DNA of 64,000 nt from Paramyrothecium sp. XJ0827 (Eukaryota; Ascomycota; Sordariomycetes; Hypocreales; Stachybotryaceae), in NCBI GenBank assembly GCA_020881915.1, contig JAJFPB010000001.1, positions 2,790,001 to 2,854,000 of the forward strand. The letters are read 5' to 3'. The notes under the pieces were generated by a model that was not told the origin of the DNA, searched no databases, and saw nothing but the letters and a program-made list of their open reading frames with translations. Of this stretch, positions 22,462 through 33,905 are shown piece by piece (within the stretch, counting starts at the first letter, position 1; each line of letters begins with the position of its first letter). Both the position numbers and the translations under genes were made by a program.

Positions 22462-23301
22462 TTATCGGGAGGACATGGCCTTGGTCACAAGACGCTTGAG
22501 GGCAAGCTCCTGCTTCTTCAGGTCATCAGCGGAGCTCTCGTTGAGCTCCAGAGCAGCCATAGCGTCGCTGATGGTGCTCTCGATCTTGTCCTTCTGGCCA
22601 CGCTTGAGCTTGAGAGACAGGGTAGGGTCGGAGACAATCTCCTCGACACGGCCAATGTAGGACTCGAGGGACTGCTTAGCCTCGAAGCGCTTGCTGAAGG
22701 CCTCGTCGTTGGTCTTGAAAGCCTCGGCGTCTGTAATGTCCTAATTAGTTACTGCTTTCAAATTCTAGATTTGCAAACACTTACCGCTGATCATCTTCTC
22801 AATCTCACCAGTGGACAGCTTGCCGACAGAGTTGGAGATGCTGATGTTGGCGCTGCGGCCAGAGGTCTTCTCGGTGGCGGTGACCTTCAGGAGACCGTTG
22901 ACGTCGACCTCGAAGACAACCTCGAGAACGGCCTCACCGGCGCGCATGGGAGGGATAGGAGCAAGAGTGAACTCGCCCAGGGAGGTGTTGTCCTCACAGT
23001 TGACACGCTCACCCTGGAAGACGGGGAACTGGACGGTCTGCTGGTTGTCGGCAACAGTGGTGAAGGAGCGCTTCTTCAGGGTGGGGACAGTGGTGCCACG
23101 GGGAACGACGGGGGCGAAGATGTTGCCCTCCATGGCAACACCGAGAGAAAGAGGGATGACATCGAGGAGCAGCAGGTCGGAGGTCTCGGCAGAGGTAGCC
23201 TTGCCAGAGAGGATACCAGCCTGGACGGCAGCACCCCAGGCGACGGCCTCGTCGGGGTTGATGCTCTTCTCGAGCTTCTTGCCGTTGAAGAACTCGGACA
23301 G

Positions 23302-23337
<36 letters not shown>

Positions 23338-23797
23338 GACCAGGACGATCTCGTCGACGCCGCTCTTCTCAATGGCAGCATCCTTGAGGACCTGGGCAAC
23401 AGGCTCGAGGGTACCAGAGAAAGCCTTGGCGTTGAGGTCCTCGAAACGAGCACGGGTGATGGTCATGGTGAAGTCCTCACCATCGAAGAGAGAGTCAATC
23501 TCAATGGTGGCCTGAGCACCGCTAGACAGAGTACGCTTGGCACGCTCGCAAGCAGTACGGAGACGGCGGAGAGCACGGGCATCGCCGCTGAGGTCCTTCT
23601 TGCTCTTGCGGGTGAACTCCTTCTTGCAGTGGTCAAGCAGGTTGGTGTCGAAATCCTGACCACCCAGATGGGTGTCACCAGCAGTGGCCCGGACGGTGAA
23701 GACACCACCCTGGATGTTCAGGAGGGAAACATCGAAAGTACCACCACCAAGATCGTAGATCAGGACGTTACGCTCCTTCTCAGACTTGTTGGAACCG

Positions 23798-23841
<44 letters not shown>

Positions 23842-23860
23842 CAGGACGTTAAGGCCAGAA

Positions 23861-23892
<32 letters not shown>

Positions 23893-24650
23893 GTTGTCGT
23901 TGAAGTAGGCAGGGACAGTGATGACAGCCTTCTCAACCTTCTTGCCAAGCTTGACCTCGGCAATCTCCTTCATCTGTAGGCGAAAAAATCAGAATACTGT
24001 CCGAGTGCGGGGCTCAGACACGCTGAGGTGGTGGCCGTAGGTGGGAAATCGTACCTTGAGGAGAACCATGGCGGAGATCTCCTGGGCAGAGAAGGTCTTG
24101 GCCTCGCCGAGGTACTCAACCTGGATCTTGGGCTGGCCGTTGTCGTCAACGACCTTGAAGGGCCAGGACTCGATGTCCTTCTTGACGGTGGGGTCATCGA
24201 AGCGGCGACCGATCAGACGCCTGGAGGGGTAGGTTAGCAACGAGCAATTCTCAAGACGAATTTGGTGGTCGGAGCACACTCACTTGGCATCGAAGACAGT
24301 GTTGCGGGGGTTCATGGCAGCATTGTTCTTAGCGGCCTCACCGATCAGACGCTCCTTATCGGTGAAGGAGACGAAAGAGGGGGTGGTGAAAGAACCCTGC
24401 TCGTTGGCAATGATTTCGACATTGCTGCCCTCGTAGGTAGCAACGCAAGAGTAGGTAGTACCTGCGAAGAAGACCGGTCAGCCATCGTCTTTGATGGAAG
24501 AAATTGTCGAAATCACCACCGCCACGGAGCAGGATGCAATCGTCAAGATGCCGCTCATCGAGGGGTAGGGCTCGAGTGCCGAGAGCGGCACGCAGGTAGC
24601 GACTTACCCAGATCAATGCCAATGGCACCGTCGTACACTTCGTCCGCCAT
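22462..24650 (-). CDS. ssb1: Ssb-type ribosome-associated Hsp70 chaperone
   Basis: Five exons (24650-24608, 24461-24284, 24220-24055, 23973-22785, 22730-22462) join to 614 residues, close to the 613 of yeast Ssb. The N-terminus reads [19 protein letters not shown], and the ATPase domain carries the Hsp70 signatures [14 protein letters not shown] and [16 protein letters not shown]. The substrate-binding domain and helical lid follow, ending in [12 protein letters not shown] rather than an EEVD or ER-retention tail, which is typical of Ssb. Ssb works on ribosomes with the RAC complex to fold nascent chains. Introns near the 5' end are phase-consistent. The large plus-strand frame over this gene (22771-23979) is an antisense shadow. 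Confidence 0.95.
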
Positions 24651-25476
24651 TTTGATAGAGGGTTGTGAGAAAGGGTGGTAGGGTGATGTTGATGGAGAGG
24701 GGAGGAGGATGGAGAGGTGAGGATTTTGAAAAGACGTGGGGTCTGCCGGAAGATATTCACTCTCTGGACCGAATTTTTTTTCTATCAGTTCCGCTTGGTT
24801 AAAAAATTTGGGGTCCTATTTTTTTTTTTCTTGCCGTGCTGTGGCGGGGTGCGACTGCGACCCCACCGGGCTAAGCCGTTTTGAGGCTCCCATTTTTGCG
24901 TTGTCGCCTGGTTTATCAGGTGCCCGTTGCTGTGCGATAAGATTTCCCCACGTGTTTACCACCAAATTTTCCTCAGTGTCAAGCGCTGCTAGTCGCTCGG
25001 ATACGCCGTCGCGGCTGCGGACGCTTACTCGTGTCGCTGGGCGAATCTCATTTTGCTCCGACCCGTTTCCATGTCTTATTCGCCTCAATGCTAGTCCGAT
25101 TCATGCTGGCTGCGGATGAACCTGGTCTTGCGTTATCCCTCGGCGGTAGTGGGTAAGCAAAGACAGCCACCGCATTGCGAAGAAGGACATCATTGTGATA
25201 AAATTCTGCTAATAATGTAATAAAAACCTGATAAAACATTGATATTTCACGAAGATATCTGTAACATATTTCGAAGATACAGCGAAGATTCTCTGCTTAG
25301 ATTTTCAGAAATCCTACTTCGCTCGTTACTGGCCATGGCTCTAGCATCTTGCTCAGTATGCAGTACGAGCTATTCTTTCCACCACGATGTGATTGGCCGC
25401 CTCTCATAGGACTCCTAGCCATCGATCGCTTTCCCTCACGCTTTTCCTACATCAGCAACTTCCGTCCAGCAGCATA
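24651..25476. other. Ssb promoter region
   Basis: Lies between the Ssb start and the 3' end of the SDR gene, both on the minus strand. It contains a poly-T run near 24820 and one GAA-nn-TTC pair at 25284-25291, which is too little to call a heat-shock element. No gene is supported. Confidence 0.4.
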
Positions 25477-26706
25477 TCATTCCTTCTTCTCGTGCGGAGT
25501 CAGCTCGAGAGCCTTTGCTTCTTTCTTCACCAGCTCAGCAACCTCGTCCTTCAACGAATGGCCCTTGGGCTGCCAGCCCAGATACTTCCTCGCACGCTCC
25601 GCGACGCCCTTCGAGTTGAGCCCGTACGACGGCGTGGACACGCCTTCCATCAGCTCGACTTCCCTCTCGCTGACCGACTTGGTCAACCCTTCGGGCAGGT
25701 AACCCTGTCGGCTGGCTTCGTCGGCCACCCAGTGAGCGACATCTGCCCAGACGTGCGATCCGTTCTCGGTGAAGAAGTATGCGTGGTCGCCGAAGATCTC
25801 CGTGTTGTCCCTCTTTGACGAGTCCTGTGTGGCGTCGACCAACTTGACAAAGACGTCGGACAGGTCGTCAATGTGCACATGGTCCCACTCTGTCTTGCCA
25901 ATCCCGACGATTGGAGCAAAGCCCTTCTCCAGGGTCCCCTTGACCAGGTTCGGAACCTGAATGCTTCGCGTGTTGCCGGGTCCAGAACCCGTTCCGTAGA
26001 TGGTGGGGGGGGCCACAATCACAGTCTTGACGGCGTCGGAGTTGCTAGCCTGCACGATTTTGTCTACATCGCGGTGGTCTGCCTGGTCGGGGAGGCTGAG
26101 TATACGGTCGATATCGTTGATATCGTGATATTTCTGCTCCGCCAGCGGCTCCCTCCCATAGCGTTTGTTCTCGACATCGTACCAGGTAAGGATAGATGTG
26201 CCGGATGTGTGGATCCAGTAGCCGGGCCTATCTGCCGAGTGGCCCTCTTTGAGGCCTTTGGCAATGGCCTTGGCTCCCGGCACATGATCCGATGAGTCGG
26301 CGGTATCTAAACATGTATAGTGAGCCTCAAGTGGGGCCGGAGCGTGTGGGTGTTTGAGACATACGAACGACAATGTCGGCGTCGGCCGCCGCCTTCTCAA
26401 CTACTTCGGCGTCATCCAGGCTTCCGTAAGCGAAGTTGATATTCTGGTACTGTTCCTTTACCGGTTTCGCCCGCTCTTCGTTACGAACTAACAAGGTGTA
26501 CTCCCAGTCTGGGTGAGCTCGATAGATGTGGGCGAATGCAGAGCCTCCGATATAACCTGTAGAACGCTGCAATCAGTAACGATTCCGAGCATGAATATAG
26601 GGATGGCGCGTTATACCAGTGACACCGGTTCTGGCAGACAGGTTGTCAGTTCGCAAGTTTCCTCGCAGCAGCGGGGTAGAACGTACAGGAAGACCTTGGG
26701 CGCCAT
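25477..26706 (-). CDS. NAD(P)-dependent epimerase/dehydratase-like atypical SDR
   Basis: Four exons, 26706-26687 (20 nt), 26630-26617 (14 nt), 26556-26365 and 26306-25477, join to 351 residues. The first three rebuild a Rossmann dinucleotide-binding start, VFLTGVTGYIGGSAF, with the TGxxGxxG motif. Later landmarks are HTSGTSIL, APPTIYGTGSGPGN and a conserved WDHVHIDDLSDVFV segment, typical of extended/atypical SDRs related to NAD-dependent epimerases and dehydratases. The substrate cannot be read; the family includes NmrA-like and dihydroflavonol reductase-like enzymes. There is no signal peptide or membrane segment, so a cytosolic enzyme is expected. All three introns are 56-60 bp with good signals. 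Confidence 0.85.
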
Positions 26707-27414
26707 GTTTGCAGGATTGGATGTTGGCGATTGAGGTAATGTGAACTTTAGGCAAATTGCTCAATTGACGGTGACTAGAATTATTTTTTTCAAGTCACGT
26801 AGTTAAAAGTAAGAGAATGCTGAAATGTTTCAACAGTAATGAAGCTTTAGAAACAGCTTTTGTAGCTCTACGCGGCTGAGCACCGTATGCGTGAGTGCCG
26901 CAACGGTTCATATGTGGGGTCTGCACATCGCGACATCGAAGTGACATCATTGAGCTCATTTGTCATAATTGCGAAATGATACCATAATGTGCGTTCCTGC
27001 CTTTCTGTGTGCCGGCAATTCGCCTGAAGTGCTCAGGGCATGGCATATTGGCTAAGTGTTGTCATGGAGGTTCAAATCCTCTGCAGACCCTTCTCATAAA
27101 GCCCGTTTATAGCGAGCACACGATCGAACTGCCCCAGATGGTAATAATTAGCGATTGATTAGCGTACATCTCGATTCAGGTTTAGTAATTAAGAATATGG
27201 AAAAGGGCACTATCATCGGAATGGCGTAGCCGAAATGGTTAAGGAAGGCCGCAGCGTTGTGCAGATTTATTGATTATTCACTATCGAACTACATTTTGTA
27301 CAATATTGGCTTCCTAAATCGCGAACAAGAGCCAATTTCAATACGAAAGATTAACTTCCTCACTTCAAACCCGATCATCTCTCAACGACGATATCCCTAA
27401 ATGCCGTCCTGGCC
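26707..27414. other. Intergenic region with tRNA-like fragments
   Basis: SDR promoter and 3' flank of the next minus-strand gene. At 27066-27089 a T-arm-like hairpin (GGAGG TTCAAAT CCTCT) is followed by GCAGACC, whose complement GGTCTGC lies at 26918-26924. At 27224-27247 GGCGTAGCCGAAATGGTTAAGG resembles the 5' half of a Leu/Ser-type tRNA. Neither folds into a complete tRNA as read. No protein gene is supported. Confidence 0.35.
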
Positions 27415-30057
27415 CTAATGCTGAAGCGAGTAGTGGACGACCAGCACGGTGATCATGACAGGATAAAGCACAAGCTCGCTCAATAGCTGCAACTTCATGA
27501 ACAAACGCTGTCTGTTGGTAAAACAATGCAGCGTTCCTTTGGAGTACCAGGAGATTGTCGAGTCGAGCTTGTGCCACAGTGCAAGCATGCCAATTGGCGG
27601 GAAAAAGATGGTCAGAACCACAGTGGTGATGAAAATGGCCCGGAGCCGCCCGTTTTCTTTATCAGTGTTGCGACGGCGGAAGAGTATATCTTCTCTTGCC
27701 AGCTCGATCAGGTCGTTCTCGGACGGCGAGAAAATACTCTGAGCACTGAAACCTCTGTAACCGGCTTCGTTCGAGGCGCCTCTGTAATCGGACGTCAAGG
27801 CTCCTAGTCTCAGAAATCTAGGGCTCAGGAGGGCTGGTATGTCGGCTCTGCTTTTCTTTTCCCAAGACAGATCGAGTTGAGGGGACGTGTGGTGAGACTG
27901 TGTCATCATGAGGATGGCGGAAGATGAGTGTCGCAGGCCACTACTATTGCTCGCTATAAAGGTTAGTACATAGTGTGAGATTCATTCTTGCATGAGACTT
28001 ACGAGAGTGTTTATCCAGTGCCTTAGCCCTGTGAACTGGCGCAGGCACCGTAACACTTGGTTCACAGCCGTCTACATGAATATTAAATCTTGCCGATAGG
28101 GGGGTCCGCGGACAGTTAGATGAGGAAACTGTACTGATGGTCCTTGTACCCCGTCTAGAAGCAAAAGAGCCCCCTGGATCTGTGTGGTCTTCCTCTCCGG
28201 TTGCTCTTCTCGAGTGCTGCCTCACTGCTGCTTCGGAGAGACTAACCAAAGGGAACGGCAGTTGATGGCGATCGTAGTTATGCACTTCCCCAGGGATGCA
28301 TGGCAGAGCTTCTGATCTCTTGGACAGCTCTATGTCCAATGTGTGCTGGGCCTTTTGACTAACCAGAATCGGAGAGGTAGGCCGTTGTGTTCTGAAAGTA
28401 GGGAGGGTGTAGGAACGTCCGCACTTCTCGCTTCTTTCAACTTTGGCACCTGCTGCTTTCTTTCCCATCAAGCCTAGGTCATCAGAAGCATCCGATTCCA
28501 GGCTCATATAACTCGCCCCCATGGCGTCCAGTTCGACGACTGAGCTCTGTTGCGCCTCCGTATTGCCTTTGAGGAATGAACTGCCCAGTTTGTGGAGGAC
28601 TGCTGCAGTACGCCGGGTTGCTTTAGCTCTGATCCGGCTCGAGTCGTAAGGGAATGCAGTCCCGTCCATTTCTGTAAAACGAGGTACAAGCAGGGTACGA
28701 TGTGTTTGTTTGTCGTCCCGAATACCGTAGGACTCTGCGCCATTCTGTTTAGGAGGATGCCGGATCATTCTTGGTGATGTGAACAAACCGAATGGACGTG
28801 GGTCTTCCTTATCATAGTCTGCTTCATGCATGAAGCTTTGTCCTGCTACGTTGGCAAGCTTGGATTGGCAGGTTTCTGTCAGGTCATTCAAATGATCTGT
28901 TGTCACGGTTTGCCAATCGCCTTCGGTGTCGGTGTCATGTTTGCTTTTGATCGACGCCTTGATGGCGATTGTACAACTCTTTGTTTGTGGCTCGGCCAAT
29001 CCTGGATTTTCATCACGTCTCATCACAGGGACTTTGACAGCATTGTCGACATTCTAAGTCGATCGAAGAGCTGCCGCATTGTAAAAGGAGTCGTATCGCT
29101 GCCTTGGTTTAACTGCCAGGCTGGCGTTCTTGAATGACAGGTGTTCGGTCGCAATGCCACCGAAGTCTCGGCTGTCTCCAAGGCGATGTATCGCACGGCT
29201 GACCTCTGTTTCTGCCGATGGCTTGAGAAATGCCGAGTAAGCGCCACCATCGTATTTGAATCTGTCCGCACTGGCACTGCTGGAGGTTTTGGAACAGCTT
29301 AAAACGACGTCTCCCTGTCGCAATCGGTCAATTGCACTGGAGGGTGGCCTGATGCCATTGCCGAAGCGCATAGATCCTTCCAAACCAAGGCGTAGTAAGA
29401 CATTTTCGTCTAACCATTCCGCCTGGTCGCTATCGCTGTAGAAGCTCGATGATGAGGCAAACGAATATTGTCTTTCTATCCACTTGTATGGCGCGGATTC
29501 TGGCAGACGTGGGAGAGATATGTCAGGAGGGCCAAGAATGGTGTTTCGCCTGGGCAGACTTGGCCGGAGGGATCGCGAGGGATGATGTTTGGGGCGAGTC
29601 TCGAAAACAATCTCGAATGCTTTGCCTTGCCGCTTCGCCTTGCTTGCATAGCTTGGAGTGTTGAAGTCGTCGTCGCCACGAACTGTCTCCCATTCTGAAG
29701 CAGCTTTGTCATAATCTGAATGTGGGCGACAGCTTAAGCCGACGGGAGGCTCTTCAAGGCCATCATCGACTGACAAACCCCACTGTCGGCGACTTTGTGA
29801 TCCACGATCAGGAGACTCTCTTGTGTGTGGCTGAATGTATGAGAAGTCCTCAAGTTCTATTTCATCGCCGTCTTCTGATGCGGTGAACGGATTTGATTTC
29901 GAGGACGAAATGACACTGGCTAAACCGGAGACGCAAGGCATGCAGTGAGCTGAACTGCCCGGGTGGGCATGTCTCGCGACTTCTTCCTGTTCGTCATTAG
30001 TTGCGCGCACCGAGCTCAATCGGAGGAACCACTCACTTCAAAGGGTCCAGCATTCAT
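27415..30057 (-). CDS. Two-transmembrane protein of unknown function, interrupted by an in-frame TAG
   Basis: Exons 30057-30037, 29986-28003 and 27953-27415 join in frame (848 codons with stop). Introns of 50 and 49 bp have GTGAGT/GTAAGT donors and CTAAT/TACTAAC branch points. Codon 318 (29056-29054) is TAG, yet the same frame stays open for more than 340 codons on both sides, and exon 3 joins only to the downstream half. The long N-terminal part is Ser/Arg-rich and disordered-looking. The C-terminus has two membrane segments (IFITTVVLTIFFPPIGMLAL and ELVLYPVMITVLVVHYS). I do not recognise a named family. The TAG could be a nonsense mutation, a sequence error, read-through, or part of a weak 60-bp intron (GTTAAA donor, acceptor at the TAG itself). 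If it is a true stop, the product loses its membrane domain. Confidence 0.65.
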
Positions 30058-31872
30058 AGTAGAAGCGTTGCGTGACCGAGACCCGTGGAACTTCAGTCGT
30101 GTTTAAAGCCAGAAAGAAACCAGGCAGCGGCGCTCCGTCGTGATTCACTGGCTTGTGGATATGCCAGAAACTGCATCAGTGACCGCGACCGCTAGAAACG
30201 AGCGATACACAGGTACAGAGCAATAGGTGAGATGTAACGGTTTGGGACTGGTGATTGGGAGAAACCAATGTTCAAGCGAATTGGCGAGATGCTGCTTGCT
30301 CTCGCTGACCCTGAATAAGTTCAAGGTAAGGTCAAGCGAGTAATGGAAGAAAGGTCAGGTCCACGAACCGTTCTGGAGCAGTACGCGAAATGTTTTCTTT
30401 CGACGCGTTCTGATAAGGTGCCGGTAGAGGCAGTCATTGTTATCGTCAGGTGTCGACTGGAACCTGCCAGCTGGCCGTGACGGGCAACGGGCACCGTACC
30501 TCATCTCAGAGACTGTGTGTGCAGTGCCACCTACCTTACCTTACACTGCTCCGGTAAGGTACGTACTAGTAGCAACACGTCCATTGCAAACAGAGTGTCT
30601 TCACTTCATATCAGACCTGTCAAAGATGCGAAAGAAAACAAGCTTCTCGTATTGGATGGTTGCATGCCTACGAGAGCTTTGGTCAACTCGCGCACAACCT
30701 TTGAGACCAGAAGTTACAGATGATAAATTGTGGAATTGCCCAGGGCATTCGCCTCCGTGGCCCTCCCATGATATCTGAAGAATCCTGCAGCAGGCAGGAT
30801 AGCAAAAAACAATGGACGCGTACGTCAGTCGAGGTTACAATCAGGAGTTTCTTCTGACGCGCCAAAGCAACAGTACTAATGCTTTTTTAAAGGGGCAATT
30901 TACACACTAGGTAGGCCATGATAGCAGACGATCTATGGCATCATCATCGGAATGAGAATCTGCTTGCCGTATCTCGTTCTCGAGAAGTTGTCTCGCCGGG
31001 CTTATATCCCTGCCTATTTTGCTCGCACTTTATGCGAAGGAAAAAGCAAACCGTCTCAGCATCCGTGATCGTGCGATCCGACAACTAGGGTAACCTCATC
31101 TGGCGTGATGAAAGGACGATCGATATCGCCAGATCTGCGTAATGTGTGCCGTTGCGTTAAGATCCCCACATCAAGCGTGGCCTCCCGTCGCAGCAGAGAT
31201 CGTCTCGGACCCGGCTAGCCACTCAGGGCTGCGAGAAAACTGATCTGATGGTTGGAAAGGACGATTTCCCCGCTAAATGGCACACGCCAACGGCGCCACG
31301 GCATGTACGGCCTTCTTGAGTTGGTGCGGATTGGCCGGTCTCGTCGTCACAAAATCGTCAATCGAGCGATGCCATTCTCGTCCACGACCGCATAGACACC
31401 CCCGGCTCCTGCAGCCACGAGATCCCAACAAAGATGAATGTCGAGCGTAAGCACGGCCCAGTCAACTGCATCCTAGGCATGCGTGTGAGGGACATAAACC
31501 AACAGCCGGGCGCCCAGCCGTCCTCCCGTACATGCAACGCGAGCCCTGTTATTGGGAGACCTGCTCTGTCACACAGTGACTTGGATATGGTCAGATTTGT
31601 TTGCTTGCAAATGTAAGGCGGGATGGGTGCGATGTGGGGGAACCGGTGGAGTTGTGGGCTGATTGGTCGAAACTTTGCAGTCAGGCTGCCGTGCCGCTTA
31701 TCGCTGCCTTGACCGGAGTTTCACATCAATCAACTCAATCCGTAAAAAAGGGTGCCCGTACCCGTCGACAGTGAGCTTCTGGTCTTCCTTTCCTGGCATC
31801 CGGGCCTTTTCCCTCACCTCGCCGGGGCCGACTGCAGCTCTTCCCAAAATTACGGTCAGGAAAACATGCGCC
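30058..31872. other. Divergent intergenic region
   Basis: Promoters of the two-transmembrane gene (minus) and the F-box gene (plus). It contains CTACCTTACCTTACAC followed by CCGGTAAGGTACG at 30530-30563, an inverted pair of the TACCTTAC motif. The short frames present have no protein features. Confidence 0.45.
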
Positions 31873-33905
31873 ATGGCCCATTACTCCGGATCATCCGGTT
31901 GGGACGAACTCCCGGATGAGATTGTGCTTCACATTCTGAGTTGTGAGCCCCCCTGATCTCTCATTTCCCCAGTCGTCAATCCCCACACCCTGGTCATATT
32001 TCATGCTGAATATAGGCCTGCCGCCTAGTCCTCGAGCCTTACTACATCACCAGACTACAGCTCGTGTCCAAGAAGCTGCAAGAGTTCTGTCTCGACGATG
32101 AGCTCTGGAAGCGGCACAGCTTCGAGGAGTCGTCATGGTACTACTTCCTCAAGCAACGCCGGAACCTAGAAGTCCTCACCGCGACACCCATCCGCAACGC
32201 TCAGCGTCGTAGGAGTGCCAGCGAGTCTGATGAGGTTGGCCCTGAGCACAAGCTTGACCAGGACGATGACGAGCCAAGTGAGGAATTTCAGCCGCTCCAA
32301 GGTCGACAACGGGAAATGCAGGACATGGCGAACTGGGACCCTGTGTTCCCAGGTGAGCGTGTCTCGTGGTACAACGAGTACATCCAGCGCCAAGGGCCGG
32401 CATGCATCAGTTGGTTCCAAACCCCACGGATGCGAGATCGGGATGCTCACACCACCGTCGAGGCAAGGGGGTTGGCCCTCTTCAACCCATATGAAGGGCA
32501 CGACGGGCTTGGCACCATGCTTGCAGTATCGCCATTGGACGATGCGTCTGTTTGCTTATGGGATGTCAACGGCTCCCGGGGCAGGCAAGGTGGGATTCTC
32601 GCACAGAGCAAACCAGGTATCCTCTTCTTCGATGGTCCCGGCAACGAGAGCACGCGGCGGTCCAAGAGGATCGACACGGGCGTCACTGAGTGTGTCAGCG
32701 TGGACAACCACCGCAACAGAGCATTCTTTGCCGTCCAAAGCCGTGAGTGTCAAACCTCTTCTTTCGTTATTATTCTATTAAAGTGCTGACTGTCTTCAGA
32801 TCTGATCGAGGTCGACTTGAATCGACTTGAAGTTGTGAGTCGGGAGTCGTTCGAATGGTCCATTACGACTCTCTCTCCAATCCACGGGGGCGTGCCGCTG
32901 ACGGTAGGTACGTCACTGGGCATTCATCTGCACGATTTCCGTGCAAGGGCTATGGTGCCGCACGAGGTCGTAGACCGCGTAGATGAGCCCCAGTGGAATA
33001 GCACGAATGTTTTGAAAGCCATCTTCGACACCACACCGCTGCCGCCCTACGCCTCTCTGTCGCAGCCTACACCCATTAGCATCCTGCACTTACCAATGCC
33101 TGGATCTCATAGCCTTGTCTCAAATGATGTCTATGTATCCGGCCGCTTCTCCAATATCCTGCATTATGACCGCCGCAAATTCCCGGCCATTGTCGGCTCG
33201 ATCTATTCTGGGGCTCTGATCAAGAGCCTTGCTGCATTGCCGTACCCCTTCTCCACCGTAGATAATGAGGTGCGGAGAATGGGTGGGCTTTCAGCTGCGC
33301 AGGTGACACAGACCAAGACATCGAGTGACGGCCGGACCCTCATCGCTGGTGGCGGCTACAAGAGCAAAGGCGCACTGGAGATATACGGGCTCAGTTCGGC
33401 TGGCGATTCCTTAGGCAGTGCCATGCTTCAAAACTCAACCTTGAAGAATCGACAGAGCGCGGCATCCTCGACCATCCTCTCGGTGACCAATCACGGCACG
33501 AAGATTGTATTCTCGGACGGCTCGGGTCTGATCAAATGGTTTGAGCGAGACGGGATCACGGAATGTCGGTGGCACAGGATTGGACACAGCGACTCTGCCG
33601 AGTCGTCGCTGTTTGCATCGTCTCCAGCTGCCGACGACCTGGCCCGAAAGATTGTGTCAACAAAATCGGAACGGGGGAATGACCGACCAAACACAGACAA
33701 CATCATGTTCTGGACCGGGGAGAAACATGGCCTACTCAGCTTTACAACCGCACCACTGTGGTCAGACAAGGACTTTGATCCCGCCGTGACCGAGGAGGAG
33801 GAGCAGAGCCAGCAGTACTCGGGGCAGATGCGCAGGGCTCTGGAGCGACAGGCGGCCGAAGTTCACTTTGTCAGTAACTTGGGTATGGGCACACAGTTAC
33901 CATAG
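31873..33905 (+). CDS. F-box protein with a propeller-like C-terminal region
   Basis: Three exons, 31873-31942, 32029-32742 and 32800-33905, join to 629 residues. The join 31942/32029 uses a GTGAGC donor and a CCTAG acceptor and restores a complete F-box: LPDEIVLHILSFLEPYYITR then LQLVSKKLQEFCLDDELWK, at about residues 14-55. An alternative acceptor at 32015 would break the frame. The rest contains repeated short beta-rich segments with conserved HYDRR, IYGLSS and SDGSGLIKWFERDG runs, consistent with a degenerate WD40-type propeller that recruits substrates. F-box proteins link substrates to the SCF ubiquitin ligase through Skp1; the substrate is unknown. The second intron is 57 bp with a GTGAGT donor. 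Confidence 0.8.

Noticed and set aside
22771..23979. 402-codon plus-strand open frame
   Set aside because: It is the antisense of Ssb exon 4; the minus strand carries the full Hsp70 signatures, and the antisense frame is open because of GC-rich codon bias.
25284..25291. Heat-shock element upstream of Ssb
   Set aside because: Only one GAA-nn-TTC pair, more than 600 bp from the start codon; Ssb genes are also generally not heat induced.
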